DNA of 64,000 bases, from contig NZ_CP062253.1 in NCBI RefSeq assembly GCF_014863585.1, positions 1,080,501-1,144,500 on the forward strand, given 5' to 3'. This DNA comes from Pseudomonas gozinkensis. GTDB lineage: Bacteria; Pseudomonadota; Gammaproteobacteria; Pseudomonadales; Pseudomonadaceae. Shown piece after piece: positions 39,916 through 48,590 of this stretch (the stretch's first letter is position 1; each line of letters starts with the position of its first letter). Both the position numbers and the translations under genes were made by a program. Below the pieces are notes generated by a model. It ran no database searches and was not told the origin of the DNA. It was given only the letters and a program-made list of their open reading frames with translations.

Positions 39916-39934
39916 AATTACGTTATGCGTAATT
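39916..39934. promoter_or_regulatory. Probable HmgR operator
   Basis: AATTACG, TTATG, CGTAATT: a perfect 7-5-7 palindrome in the 163-base hmgR-hmgA gap. A third half-site AATTACG follows at 39936-39942. The position suits repression of both divergent genes. Confidence 0.65.
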
Positions 39935-40018
39935 GAATTACGATAAAAATAACCCCGGCGTGCCAAGACCTCTGATCCAGAGCGTCCGGCCATGCCGACT
40001 CCCTGTTCAGGAGGCTCC

Positions 40019-41314
40019 ATGAACCTCGATTCAGCCCTGGCTTACCAGTCCGGTTTCGGTAACGAATTCAGCTCCGAAGCGTTGCCCGGCGCACTGCCCG
40101 TCGGCCAGAACTCCCCGCAGAAAGCCCCGTACGGTCTGTACACCGAACTGTTCTCCGGCACCGCGTTCACCATGACCCGCAGCGAAGCGCGGCGTACCTG
40201 GATGTACCGGATCCAGCCGTCGGCCAATCACCCGGCGTTCGTCAAACTGGAGCGGCAACTGGCGGGCGGGCCGTTGGGTGAAGTCACCCCGAATCGCCTG
40301 CGCTGGAACCCGCTGGAGATCCCGGGCGAACCGACCGACTTCATAGATGGCCTGGTGAGCATGGCAGCCAACTCCGGCGCCGAGAAACCTGCCGGCATCA
40401 GCATCTATCACTACTGCGCCAACCGTTCGATGGAACGGGTGTTCTTCAACGCCGACGGCGAGCTGCTGCTGGTGCCGCAACTTGGGCGCCTGCGCATCGC
40501 CACCGAACTGGGTGTGCTGGAAGTGGCGCCGCTGGAAATCGCCGTGCTGCCACGGGGCTTGAAATTCCGGGTAGAACTGCTCGATCCGCAAGCGCGCGGT
40601 TATGTCGCCGAGAACCATGGCGCGCCACTGCGTCTGCCGGATCTTGGGCCGATCGGCAGCAACGGCCTGGCCAATCCGCGGGACTTCCTGACCCCGGTCG
40701 CCGCCTATGAAAACCTGCAACAACCGACCACCCTGGTGCAGAAATTCCTCGGCCAGTTGTGGGGCACCGAACTCAATCACTCGCCGCTGAACGTGGTCGC
40801 CTGGCACGGCAACAACGTGCCGTACAAATATGACCTGCGCCGCTTCAACACCATCGGCACCGTCAGTTTCGATCACCCGGACCCGTCGATCTTCACCGTG
40901 CTGACCTCGCCGACCAGCGTCCACGGTCTGGCCAACCTCGACTTCGTGATCTTCCCGCCGCGCTGGATGGTGGCCGAGAACACCTTCCGTCCGCCGTGGT
41001 TCCACCGCAACCTGATGAACGAATTCATGGGTCTGATCCAGGGCGAATACGACGCCAAGGCCGAAGGCTTCGTGCCCGGCGGCGCGTCCCTGCACAGCTG
41101 CATGAGCGCCCACGGCCCGGACGGCGAGACCTGCACCAAAGCCATCAACGCGGACCTCAAACCGGCGAAGATCGACAACACCATGGCCTTCATGTTCGAG
41201 ACCAGCCAGGTGCTGCGCCCAAGCCGCTTCGCCCTCGACTGTCCGCAACTGCAATCCACTTACGACGCCTGCTGGGCCACGCTGCCTGCCACGTTCGACC
41301 CGACCCGGAGATAA
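40019..41314 (+). CDS. hmgA: Homogentisate 1,2-dioxygenase
   Basis: The 431-residue cupin enzyme uses iron(II) and O2 to open homogentisate to maleylacetoacetate in tyrosine and phenylalanine catabolism. The iron ligands are all present: His329 (PPWFHRN), Glu335 (MNEF) and His365 (CMSAHGPD), matching the numbering offset of the P. putida enzyme. The start at 40019 follows CAGGAGG. The operon hmgA-fahA-maiA has gaps of 3 and 12 bases. Confidence 0.97.
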   Translation: MNLDSALAYQSGFGNEFSSEALPGALPVGQNSPQKAPYGLYTELFSGTAFTMTRSEARRTWMYRIQPSANHPAFVKLERQLAGGPLGEVTPNRLRWNPLEIPGEPTDFIDGLVSMAANSGAEKPAGISIYHYCANRSMERVFFNADGELLLVPQLGRLRIATELGVLEVAPLEIAVLPRGLKFRVELLDPQARGYVAENHGAPLRLPDLGPIGSNGLANPRDFLTPVAAYENLQQPTTLVQKFLGQLWGTELNHSPLNVVAWHGNNVPYKYDLRRFNTIGTVSFDHPDPSIFTVLTSPTSVHGLANLDFVIFPPRWMVAENTFRPPWFHRNLMNEFMGLIQGEYDAKAEGFVPGGASLHSCMSAHGPDGETCTKAINADLKPAKIDNTMAFMFETSQVLRPSRFALDCPQLQSTYDACWATLPATFDPTRR

Positions 41315-41317
41315 CCC

Positions 41318-42622
41318 ATGACTCAGAATTCCATCACCCGCAGCTGGGTCGCTTCGGCCAACGGCCACACCGAATTCCCGCTGCAGAACCTGCCACTGGG
41401 CGTGTTCAGCATCGAAGGCTCGGCACCGCGTGCGGGCGTGGCGATTGGCGAACACATCTTTGATCTGCAAGTGGCGCTGGAGGCCGGGCTGTTCGATGGC
41501 GTCGCGCGCAGCGCGGTTGAAGCCATGCACGGCGGTCAGTTGAACGCCTTCTTCGAACTCGGTCGCGACGCTCGTGTTGCCTTGCGTGAACGTCTGCTGG
41601 AACTGTTCAGCGAGGGCAGCACTCATCGCGGCAATGTCGAAGCCCAAGGCGCGAAACTGCTGCCGCTGGCTGCCGATTGCCAGATGCACCTGCCGGCGCG
41701 CATCAGTGACTACACCGACTTCTACGTCGGCATCGAGCACGCGCAAAACGTCGGCAAACTGTTCCGCCCGGACAACCCGCTGCTGCCGAACTACAAACAC
41801 GTGCCGATCGGCTACCACGGTCGTGCCTCCACCGTGCGCGCCTCCGGTGCCGACGTGCGCCGTCCGAAAGGCCAGACCTTGCCGGCCGGTGCGACCGAAC
41901 CGACCTTCGGCCCGTGCGCGCGTCTGGACTATGAGCTGGAGCTGGGGATCTGGATCGGTCAGGGCAACGAGATGGGCGAGCCGGTCGCCATCGGTGACGC
42001 CGCTGAACACATCGCCGGTTTCTGTCTGCTCAACGACTGGTCGGCCCGTGACATCCAGGCCTGGGAATACCAGCCGCTCGGTCCGTTCCTGTCCAAGAGC
42101 TTCATCACCAGCGTCTCGCCATGGGTGGTGACCGCCGAAGCGCTGGCGCCATTCCGCACCGCGCAACCGGCGCGTCCGCAGGGTGATCCGCAGCCGCTGC
42201 CGTACCTGCTCGACAAACGCGATCAGGATGGCGGTGCCTTCGACATCGAACTGGAGGTGCTGCTGCTCACCGAGAAAATGCGCGAGCAGAACCTGCCGGC
42301 CCATCGCCTGACCCTGAGCAACACTCGCTACATGTACTGGACCGTTGCACAAATGGTCGCGCACCACAGCGTCAACGGCTGCCAGTTGCAGGCCGGTGAC
42401 CTGTTCGGGTCGGGCACCTTGTCCGGCCCTGAAAACGGCCAGTTCGGCAGCCTGCTGGAAATCACCGAGGGCGGCAAAAAGCCGATCGAACTGGCCTCCG
42501 GTGAGGTGCGTAAGTTCCTTGAAGACGGCGACGAAATCATCCTGCGCGCCCGTTGCGCCCGCGAAGGTTTTGCCTCGATCGGTTTCGGCGAATGCCGTGG
42601 CACCGTGCTGGCGGCACGCTGA
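41318..42622 (+). CDS. fahA: Fumarylacetoacetase
   Basis: The 434-residue enzyme splits fumarylacetoacetate to fumarate and acetoacetate, the last step of the homogentisate route. An SH3-like N-terminal domain (1-120) precedes the FAH fold with metal-site segments ISDYTDFYVGIEHA and DYELELGIWIGQGNEMG, and LNDWSARDIQAWEYQPLGPF. It begins 3 bases after hmgA. Confidence 0.97.
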   Translation: MTQNSITRSWVASANGHTEFPLQNLPLGVFSIEGSAPRAGVAIGEHIFDLQVALEAGLFDGVARSAVEAMHGGQLNAFFELGRDARVALRERLLELFSEGSTHRGNVEAQGAKLLPLAADCQMHLPARISDYTDFYVGIEHAQNVGKLFRPDNPLLPNYKHVPIGYHGRASTVRASGADVRRPKGQTLPAGATEPTFGPCARLDYELELGIWIGQGNEMGEPVAIGDAAEHIAGFCLLNDWSARDIQAWEYQPLGPFLSKSFITSVSPWVVTAEALAPFRTAQPARPQGDPQPLPYLLDKRDQDGGAFDIELEVLLLTEKMREQNLPAHRLTLSNTRYMYWTVAQMVAHHSVNGCQLQAGDLFGSGTLSGPENGQFGSLLEITEGGKKPIELASGEVRKFLEDGDEIILRARCAREGFASIGFGECRGTVLAAR

Positions 42623-42634
42623 CAGGAGCGGCTC

Positions 42635-43270
42635 ATGGATCTCTATACCTATTACCGTTCCACCTCGTCGTACCGGGTGCGGATCGCGCTGGCACTCAAG
42701 GGCCTCGACTACCAGGCATTGCCGGTCAACCTGATCGCACCGCCCGGTGGCGAGCATCGGCAACCGGCGTACCTGGCGATCAATTCGCAGGGTCGGGTGC
42801 CGGCGCTGCGCACTGATGACGGCAAGTTACTGATTCAATCGCCGGCGATCATCGAGTATCTGGAAGAGCGTTATCCACAGGTGCCGCTGCTACCCGAAGA
42901 CCTCGTTGCCCGCGCCCGGGTGCGCGGCGTGGCGGCGGTGATCGGTTGCGATGTGCATCCGCTGCACAACGTCAGCGTGCTCAATCGTCTGCGCGGTCTG
43001 GGGCATGACGAGCCGCAGGTCAACGAGTGGATCGGCCACTGGATCAGCCAGGGGCTGGCGACGGTTGAGCAGTTGATCGGCGACAGCGGCTTCTGTTTCG
43101 GCGAGTGGCCGTGTGTGGCGGACGTGTACCTGATTCCGCAGCTGTACGCGGCCGAGCGGTTCAACGTTTCGCTGGAGGCTTACCCACGGATTCGTCGGGT
43201 AGCTGCGTTGGCTGCTGAGCATCCGGCGTTCATTGCGGCTCATCCGGCGAATCAGCCGGACACGCCGTAA
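42635..43270 (+). CDS. maiA: Maleylacetoacetate isomerase
   Basis: The 211-residue zeta-class glutathione transferase isomerises maleylacetoacetate to fumarylacetoacetate. The zeta signature STSSYRVRIALALKG (about 9-23) and the glutathione-binding QSPAIIEYLEE (about 69-79) are visible. It is the last gene of the operon, followed by a REPIN. Confidence 0.96.
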   Translation: MDLYTYYRSTSSYRVRIALALKGLDYQALPVNLIAPPGGEHRQPAYLAINSQGRVPALRTDDGKLLIQSPAIIEYLEERYPQVPLLPEDLVARARVRGVAAVIGCDVHPLHNVSVLNRLRGLGHDEPQVNEWIGHWISQGLATVEQLIGDSGFCFGEWPCVADVYLIPQLYAAERFNVSLEAYPRIRRVAALAAEHPAFIAAHPANQPDTP

Positions 43271-43274
43271 CCCC

Positions 43275-43363
43275 TGTGGGAGCGAGCTTGCTCGCGAAGA
43301 GGGAGGGGCAGCGCCAGCAATGTCGCCTGACTGACCGCTTTCGCGAGCAAGCTCGCTCCCACA
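43275..43363. repeat. REPIN
   Basis: Facing REP copies (TGTGGGAGCGAGCTTGCTCG and its complement) enclose about 43 bases. It lies directly after maiA and 52 bases before the MFS gene. Confidence 0.92.
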
Positions 43364-43415
43364 ATAGATATGCGCTGTGACCAAAAAAACATAAAAACAA
43401 AACAGGTTCCTTGCG

Positions 43416-44786
43416 ATGCACAACCAGATTGCCAGCTTTCGGGCGGCACTCGACGCCCGTCCTGTGTCCCGCTTTCAGTGGTTGCTCCTGATTCTTCTCG
43501 CCTTGCTGCTGGTCACCGATGGCTATGACGCCCAGGTGCTCGGTTACGTGGTACCGGCGCTGGCGCAGGACTGGGGCCTGGAGAAATCCGCGTTTGGCCC
43601 GGTGTTCAGCGCCAACCTGCTGGGGCTGACCCTCGGCTCTCTCGCTGTGACGCCACTGGCCGACCGCTTCGGCGTGCGAAGGATTCTGCTCGCCTGCGTG
43701 CTGATCTACGCCAGCCTCACCGTGCTGATGGTGTTCGCCGATTCCCTGAATATCCTGATGATCGCGCGCTTCATCTGCGGTATCGGCATGGGCGGTGCGA
43801 TGCCCAGCGCCATGGCGTTGATGTCGGAATATTCACCGCCACGCCTGCGCACGTTGATGGTGACGCTGGCGGCGTGCGGCTTCTCCTTTGGCGGGGCAGC
43901 GGGCGGTTTTGTCGCGGCGGGATTCATCGACCGTTTCGGCTGGCAAGCGGTGTTCCTCGCTGGCGGCGTCACGCCATTGCTGTTGTTCCCGTTCCTCTGG
44001 TGGATGCTGCCGGAATCCTTGCCACGACTGCTGCGTGACGCACCACCGTATGCGCGCCTGCGCAAGGTCACCGCGCGAATGCTGCCGGACTGGCAGCCGC
44101 CGGCTGCATCAGTCGAGCAGAACGAACGCGAGCAGGGCAGCAAACTGATCGTGGTGGAGTTGTTCCGTAACGGTTACGCACGTCCGACCTTGCTGATCTG
44201 GGCGACGTTTTTCGTCAGCCTGATCCTGCTGTATTTCATGATCAGCTGGCTGCCGTCGCTGCTGCTGGAAAGTGGCCTGAAACTCAATGAAGCGAACCTG
44301 GTGACGTCGATGTTCCTGTTCGCCGGCACGTTGGGTGCGACCTGCATGGCGTGGTTCGCCGACCGTTTGAAAAGCAAGGTGCGATTGTTGTCCGGCGTGC
44401 TGGCTGGTGCGGCGGTGTGCACGATCCTGCTGGGTCTGAATCACGACAACCCGCGTTATCTGGTGGCCTGTGTGTTCGCGGCGGGGTTCTGCATCATCGG
44501 CGGGCAACTGACGCTCAACGCGTTCGCCAGCAATTTCTATCCGGCGCATGTGCGAGCCACCGGCACCGGCTGGGCTTTGGGAGTAGGGCGGTTCGGCTCG
44601 ATTCTCGGGCCGCTGTTCGGCAGCCTGCTGCTGGCGATGCACATTCCGGTGGAGCAGATTTTCTTCTTCTGCGCGATTCCGGCGGTGATTGCGGCGTTGT
44701 TGATCATGCAGGTGCGTTCGCCTTCGCAGCTCGCGCAAAATCCTGTGAGAGCGAGCTTGCTCGCGAAGAACGATAACGCGGTTTGA
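43416..44786 (+). CDS. MFS transporter, aromatic acid:H+ symporter type
   Basis: The 456-residue inner-membrane permease has 12 helices. The N-terminal signature LLVTDGYDAQVLGYVVPAL matches the AAHS subfamily (4-hydroxybenzoate and related acids), followed by the loop DRFGVRRILL. Standing after the homogentisate genes, it may import an aromatic acid; the substrate is not known. The last 14 codons, including RASLLAKNDNAV, are read through a REP sequence, so the normal C-terminus has been replaced or extended by repeat DNA. Confidence 0.92.
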   Translation: MHNQIASFRAALDARPVSRFQWLLLILLALLLVTDGYDAQVLGYVVPALAQDWGLEKSAFGPVFSANLLGLTLGSLAVTPLADRFGVRRILLACVLIYASLTVLMVFADSLNILMIARFICGIGMGGAMPSAMALMSEYSPPRLRTLMVTLAACGFSFGGAAGGFVAAGFIDRFGWQAVFLAGGVTPLLLFPFLWWMLPESLPRLLRDAPPYARLRKVTARMLPDWQPPAASVEQNEREQGSKLIVVELFRNGYARPTLLIWATFFVSLILLYFMISWLPSLLLESGLKLNEANLVTSMFLFAGTLGATCMAWFADRLKSKVRLLSGVLAGAAVCTILLGLNHDNPRYLVACVFAAGFCIIGGQLTLNAFASNFYPAHVRATGTGWALGVGRFGSILGPLFGSLLLAMHIPVEQIFFFCAIPAVIAALLIMQVRSPSQLAQNPVRASLLAKNDNAV

Positions 44787-44832
44787 CTGATCGACCGTGT
44801 CGCCTGATTCGCGAGCAAGCTCGCTCCCACAA
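44745..44832. repeat. REPIN overlapping the 3' end of the MFS gene
   Basis: The left REP copy (TGTGAGAGCGAGCTTGCTCG, one change from the usual form) is inside the MFS reading frame. The stop codon at 44784-44786 lies in the spacer. The right copy ends 4 bases before the SirB1 stop codon on the other strand. Confidence 0.9.
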
Positions 44833-44836
44833 GGGA

Positions 44837-45640
44837 TCAGTGGACGACTGAGTTCGGCGGCAGATGCCCCAGTCGTTCCGTCAGGCGAAGTCGCTGAATC
44901 GGGTCGTCACTGAGCAATAGCGCGTGCTCCAGATCGAAACGCTCGGCGTTCGGGCAATCGAGGCGCTGGTACAGACTGGCCCGGGCCAGATAGTCGGCGG
45001 CGTTGGCATTGCCCAGTTCGAGCACGCGCTCGGCATCGATCAGCGCCGCGATGAAGTCGTCGTGGGTCAGGTGCAACTGACGCAGATTGCGTGACAGACG
45101 CTGAAGCATCTGCACCGGCTCGGCAGTCAGCAGGTGATCGGCATTGAGTTTCATCTGGTGGCCGTACTGGCGATGCAGCAATTCGCGGCAATCGTTGGGA
45201 TACAGGCGCCGTCCGCCGCAGGGGTCGAGCAGGTGATCGGCCCCGGGAACCTTTAGCAGGAAATGCCCGGGGAAGTTGACGCCAACCAGCGGAATCTCCA
45301 GGCCACGGGCCAGTTCCAGAGCGATCAGTGCCAGCGCCAGTGGCTGGCCGCGTTTGGTCTGCATGACTTTGTGCACCATCGCGGCCTGCGGGCGCAGAGG
45401 TACGAAATCGTCCTGGGCAAAACCCAGATCGGTCATGCGCCGCAGCAGCGGTTGCGCCAGTTCACTGACCGGCAGCAACGGCAAGCCATAGCTGACCCGT
45501 TGTTGCAGTTCCTTGAATTCCTGCAGCAGCGCTTCGGGATCGGCTTGTTTGTCGTGTTCGGCGGCCATCCACAACGCGGCTTCGAACAGCGCGGGCGGTG
45601 AACGGTGCAGACAATCGAAAAAATGTTGGCGCGGACTCAT
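44837..45640 (-). CDS. SirB1-family transglutaminase-like/TPR protein
   Basis: The 267-residue protein of the SirB1 family has a transglutaminase-like N-terminal two thirds (TKRGQPLALALIALELARGL, GVNFPGHFLLKV, LDPCGGR at about 95-145) and a short TPR-like end (about 195-260). The classical Cys of transglutaminases is not in the usual place (GQPLAL instead of a Cys), so it is probably not a catalyst. Members sit near prmC/hemK in many bacteria, but not here. The function is unknown. Confidence 0.87.
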   Translation of the reverse strand: MSPRQHFFDCLHRSPPALFEAALWMAAEHDKQADPEALLQEFKELQQRVSYGLPLLPVSELAQPLLRRMTDLGFAQDDFVPLRPQAAMVHKVMQTKRGQPLALALIALELARGLEIPLVGVNFPGHFLLKVPGADHLLDPCGGRRLYPNDCRELLHRQYGHQMKLNADHLLTAEPVQMLQRLSRNLRQLHLTHDDFIAALIDAERVLELGNANAADYLARASLYQRLDCPNAERFDLEHALLLSDDPIQRLRLTERLGHLPPNSVVH

Positions 45641-45824
45641 CTCAATCTCCGGGGCTTGCCTCGTTTTAGCCCCGTCTTCGCCATTCGTCCAGTGCCGGGC
45701 CGCTCTGCCATCGGGTTATGCCACATCCCTCTGATGGGTGGCGGTGCTTATTCCGGCGTGCTTCAGCAATTTTCAGACGCAAGCCTATACTGGCGTCTAC
45801 CAGAAGTGATTCGGGAGCCTGCCG

Positions 45825-46844
45825 ATGTTCGCTCTCATGCAAAGCACTCGCCTGGAATCGCTGCACCTTAGCGTTGATCCGGTGTCCGGATTGAAGGCGG
45901 TCATTGCCATTCATAACAGTCGCCTCGGGCCAGCCCTGGGCGGGTGTCGTTATCTTGCCTATCCGAACGACGAGTCCGCGGTCGAGGACGCCATACGTCT
46001 GGCCCAGGGCATGAGCTACAAGGCCGCGCTGGCCGGCCTCGCCCAGGGCGGCGGGGTGGCCGTGATCGTGCGGCCGGTCCACGTGGAAAACCGCGCCGCA
46101 CTGTTTGAGGCTTTCGGGCGTTGCATCGACCAGCTCGACGGGCGCTACATCACTGCCATCGACAGCGGCACATCCGTGGCGGACATGGACTGCATCGCCC
46201 AGCAGACCCAACATGTCACCAGCACCACCTCGGCCGGCGATCCGGCGCCGCATGCGGCGATGGGCGTGTTCGCCGGAATTCGCGCCACGGCCATGGCGCG
46301 TCTGGGCAGCGACAACCTCGAAGGCTTGCGCGTGGCGATCCAGGGCCTGGGCAACGTCGGGTTTGCGCTCGCCGAGCAATTGCATGCCGCCGGGGCCGAA
46401 CTGCTGGTCAGCGACATCGACCACGGCAAGGTGCAACTGGCGATGGAGCAACTCAACGCTCATCCGATCGCCAATGATGCGTTGCTCAGCACGCCGTGCG
46501 ACATCCTCGCGCCGTGCGGCCTCGGTGGGGTGCTCAACAGCCACTCGGTCACCCAGTTGCGCTGCTCGGCGGTGGCGGGTTCGGCCAACAATCAGCTGAC
46601 GCATCTGGACGTCGCCGATCAACTGGAACGGCGCGGCATCCTGTATGCGCCGGACTACGTGATCAATGCTGGCGGGCTGATCTACGTTTCCCTCAAGCAT
46701 CGCGGCGAAGAGCTGACGACCATCACCGCGCACCTGTCGAAGATCAGTTCGCGACTGACCGAAGTCTTTGCCCACGCCCAGGCGGAAAAACGTTCACCTG
46801 CGCGGGTGGCGGACGAACTGGCGGAGAAGGTGTTGTACCGCTGA
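45825..46844 (+). CDS. Leu/Phe/Val dehydrogenase family protein lacking the signature lysine
   Basis: The 339-residue protein of the Glu/Leu/Phe/Val dehydrogenase family would deaminate branched or aromatic amino acids with NAD. The first lysine (Lys66 in MSYKAALAG), the Asp in TAIDSGTS and the NAD motif GLGNVG (about 174-179) are kept. In the signature GGGKxV the active-site Lys is Val78 (GGGVAVI; codon GTG at 46056-46058). If the sequence is right, normal dehydrogenase chemistry should be lost or much reduced. A wide upstream gap of 184 bases ends in CGGGAG before the start. Confidence 0.88.
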   Translation: MFALMQSTRLESLHLSVDPVSGLKAVIAIHNSRLGPALGGCRYLAYPNDESAVEDAIRLAQGMSYKAALAGLAQGGGVAVIVRPVHVENRAALFEAFGRCIDQLDGRYITAIDSGTSVADMDCIAQQTQHVTSTTSAGDPAPHAAMGVFAGIRATAMARLGSDNLEGLRVAIQGLGNVGFALAEQLHAAGAELLVSDIDHGKVQLAMEQLNAHPIANDALLSTPCDILAPCGLGGVLNSHSVTQLRCSAVAGSANNQLTHLDVADQLERRGILYAPDYVINAGGLIYVSLKHRGEELTTITAHLSKISSRLTEVFAHAQAEKRSPARVADELAEKVLYR

Positions 46845-46860
46845 GGTTGGTCCGGGCATG

Positions 46861-46892
46861 AAAAAGCCCCTGAGTCTTTCAACTCAGGGGCT
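46861..46892 (-). terminator. Rho-independent terminator of yebG
   Basis: The stem AGCCCCTGAGT/ACTCAGGGGCT with a 6-base loop has a T run on the minus strand. It may also slow plus-strand transcription from the dehydrogenase gene. Confidence 0.85.
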
Positions 46893-46893
46893 A

Positions 46894-46931
46894 TTCAATT
46901 CAGAGGCTTCAATTCAGAGGCTTCAATTCAG
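46894..46931. repeat. Short tandem repeat, 14-base unit
   Basis: TTCAATTCAGAGGC is present twice in full and once in part (10 bases), between yebG and its terminator. Confidence 0.8.
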
Positions 46932-46938
46932 CTATCGA

Positions 46939-47283
46939 TTACTTCGCAGCCTTTGCCGCCTTGGCGGGTTTGGCGGGTGCTTCTGCCGGTTCGGCCACAT
47001 CTGCTGGCTCGGTCGCCACAACCGGTGCCGCTGGTGCGTTGATCAGCTCCGACAGTGCGTCAGGCTGGCTCTTGAACGCCCGGGCGAACACATCGCGGTT
47101 CTTCGCCATGAAGATCCCGACTTCTTCCACTTGCTGCTCGCTCAACGAAGGAACGGCTTTTTCCAGCACTTCGGCCAACAGTTCGGCCAGTTCGAGCATT
47201 TTGTCATGACGGTCAGCTTCGGCTTTATCCATGAACAAGCGCTCCAGATCTCGGCTGCTGCGGTATACCACTTCGACGGCCAT
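46939..47283 (-). CDS. yebG: YebG family SOS-induced protein
   Basis: The 114-residue protein has the YebG N-terminus MAVEVVYRSSRDLERLFMDK and core (to about 75), then an Ala/Lys/Pro-rich tail (KPAKAAKAAK) that may contact nucleic acid. YebG is a DNA-damage-induced protein of unknown action in E. coli. Its own LexA box lies 44 bases upstream of the start. Confidence 0.92.
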   Translation of the reverse strand: MAVEVVYRSSRDLERLFMDKAEADRHDKMLELAELLAEVLEKAVPSLSEQQVEEVGIFMAKNRDVFARAFKSQPDALSELINAPAAPVVATEPADVAEPAEAPAKPAKAAKAAK

Positions 47284-47326
47284 TCACCACCTCACATGCC
47301 TTCACATTAAGTTGTCTTTGCGACTA

Positions 47327-47342
47327 CTGTATCTATATACAG
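47327..47342 (-). promoter_or_regulatory. LexA (SOS) box of yebG
   Basis: CTGTATCTATATACAG matches the gammaproteobacterial LexA consensus CTGTAT-N4-ATACAG in full. It stands before yebG on the minus strand. The rest of the 293-base gap to psiE shows no other clear site apart from the psiE ribosome site (AAGGA). Confidence 0.93.
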
Positions 47343-47576
47343 CGAAAAGGATAAGCGAATCCCTGCGCTTTGGGTAGTGGCTTTTCAATGTAGACCGGAT
47401 TCGGATTTTTTCAGCCTGACGGTTACGCACAGGTGCGACCAAACGCCACGGCGCGGGTTTCGCGGCGCCTCGCCATCATGGCGTGGCCTCTTTTCTGCAT
47501 GCATCCGTGTGCGTGTGTAATAACCGTCACGTCCAATGCGCAACATCCGCTCGAACCGGGCTAAGGAACCTTCATC

Positions 47577-48077
47577 GTGAAAATCAACTGGGCCGAGAAA
47601 CTGCGGCAAAACGTGCATCAACTGGCCGAGTCCCTGGGCAACCTGTTCGTCGAGACCTTCCATTACCTGGCGCTGTTCGCCATTGGTGCGGTAACCGCAT
47701 GGGCGGCGGTGATGGAATTTCTCGGGATGCTCGAAGAAGGGCACATCAAGATCGATGACATTCTGTTGCTGTTCATCTATCTGGAACTGGGGGCGATGGT
47801 CGGGATTTACTTCAAGACCAACCACATGCCGGTGCGCTTCCTGATCTACGTGGCGATCACGGCACTGACGCGCCTGCTGATCTCCAACGTCTCGCATCAC
47901 AACCCGCCGGACATGGGCATCATCTACCTGTGCGGCGGGATTCTGCTGCTGGCGTTTTCGATCCTGGTGGTGCGTTACGCCTCGTCGCAATTCCCCTCGG
48001 TGAAAATCGAGAACCCGCACCGCAAGATCGGTACGGGTTCCAGTGAACATCCTGAAGTGGAGAAAGGCGAACTCTAA
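47577..48077 (+). CDS. psiE: Phosphate-starvation-inducible PsiE family protein
   Basis: The 166-residue inner-membrane protein has about four helices (35-58, 68-85, 90-110 and 118-138). The family region LLLFIYLELGAMVGIYFKTN and ISNVSHHNPPD are visible. The family is induced by phosphate lack in E. coli; its function is unknown. It starts with GTG after AAGGAACC. I found no clear Pho box upstream. Its end overlaps the convergent DUF3509 gene by 4 bases. Confidence 0.9.
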   Translation: MKINWAEKLRQNVHQLAESLGNLFVETFHYLALFAIGAVTAWAAVMEFLGMLEEGHIKIDDILLLFIYLELGAMVGIYFKTNHMPVRFLIYVAITALTRLLISNVSHHNPPDMGIIYLCGGILLLAFSILVVRYASSQFPSVKIENPHRKIGTGSSEHPEVEKGEL

Positions 48078-48391
48078 AGGCCGGCTGTTGGCCGGGGCAG
48101 GTGGTTGGCGCGGCGCGGTGGCGGAGCGATTCCGTCGCCGCGAGTCATGGCGTCGAGGATCGCCATGGCGCTGTGGCCCTGTTCAATGGCGATGCCGAAC
48201 TGAATGCTTTGCACCAGGCGCTTCAGGCGCTTGGGGTCGTTGCGCTGTTCGGCGCTGATCATCCGTTTGGCGACGATCCGCCCGCCATTGGAGAGGGTCA
48301 GCATGATGCTGCCGTCGAGTCCCTGAATGCTCAGGTTGATTTGATAGTCCGGCGCGAAGGCATCGGTAATGATCTGAAAAGGATTGTCCAT
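48074..48391 (-). CDS. DUF3509 protein
   Basis: The 105-residue protein belongs to a Pseudomonas family with the pattern MDNPFQIITDAFAPDY, GSIMLTLSNGGRIVAKRMIS and RLVQSIQFGIAIEQGH. It is probably cytoplasmic, small and beta-strand-rich with a Pro/Arg-rich tail. The function is unknown. Confidence 0.88.
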   Translation of the reverse strand: MDNPFQIITDAFAPDYQINLSIQGLDGSIMLTLSNGGRIVAKRMISAEQRNDPKRLKRLVQSIQFGIAIEQGHSAMAILDAMTRGDGIAPPPRRANHLPRPTAGL

Positions 48392-48543
48392 GATGCGTCA
48401 CCGCCTGATTGAACGTGCAGTTGTTGACCGGCCTTGATCGGGTTGGTTCGCCAAACCTGACCATCGGCCCTTCCGTGGTCTTGTCTCCTTCAGCGATGTA
48501 GCAAGGGACATGCCGGGAATATTGTCGAACAATGAAACCGGCC

Positions 48544-48577
48544 AAAAAGAAGGCGAGCCCCTGGCTCGCCTTCTTCG
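48544..48577 (-). terminator. Rho-independent terminator of the serine permease gene
   Basis: The 13-base stem AAGAAGGCGAGCC/GGCTCGCCTTCTT has a T run on the minus strand, 14 bases past the permease stop codon. Confidence 0.93.
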
Positions 48578-48590
48578 TTTACGGCCCGTT

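Noticed and set aside
40031..42763. Minus-strand open frame of 910 codons opposite hmgA and fahA
   Set aside because: Shadow of the homogentisate operon; no start signal and no recognisable domain.
42871..42879. DnaA-box sequence in maiA (and another at 51939-51947 in the LysR gene) as part of a replication origin
   Set aside because: Single boxes within coding sequence, far apart, with no A+T-rich unwinding region or dnaA/gidA context.
43275..44832. MFS gene with two flanking REPINs as a transposable unit
   Set aside because: No transposase or target-site duplication; REPINs are moved by a RAYT protein encoded elsewhere and do not carry genes.
46894..46931. 14-base tandem repeat as a CRISPR-like or phase-variable element
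   Set aside because: Under three units, no spacers and outside any coding region or promoter.
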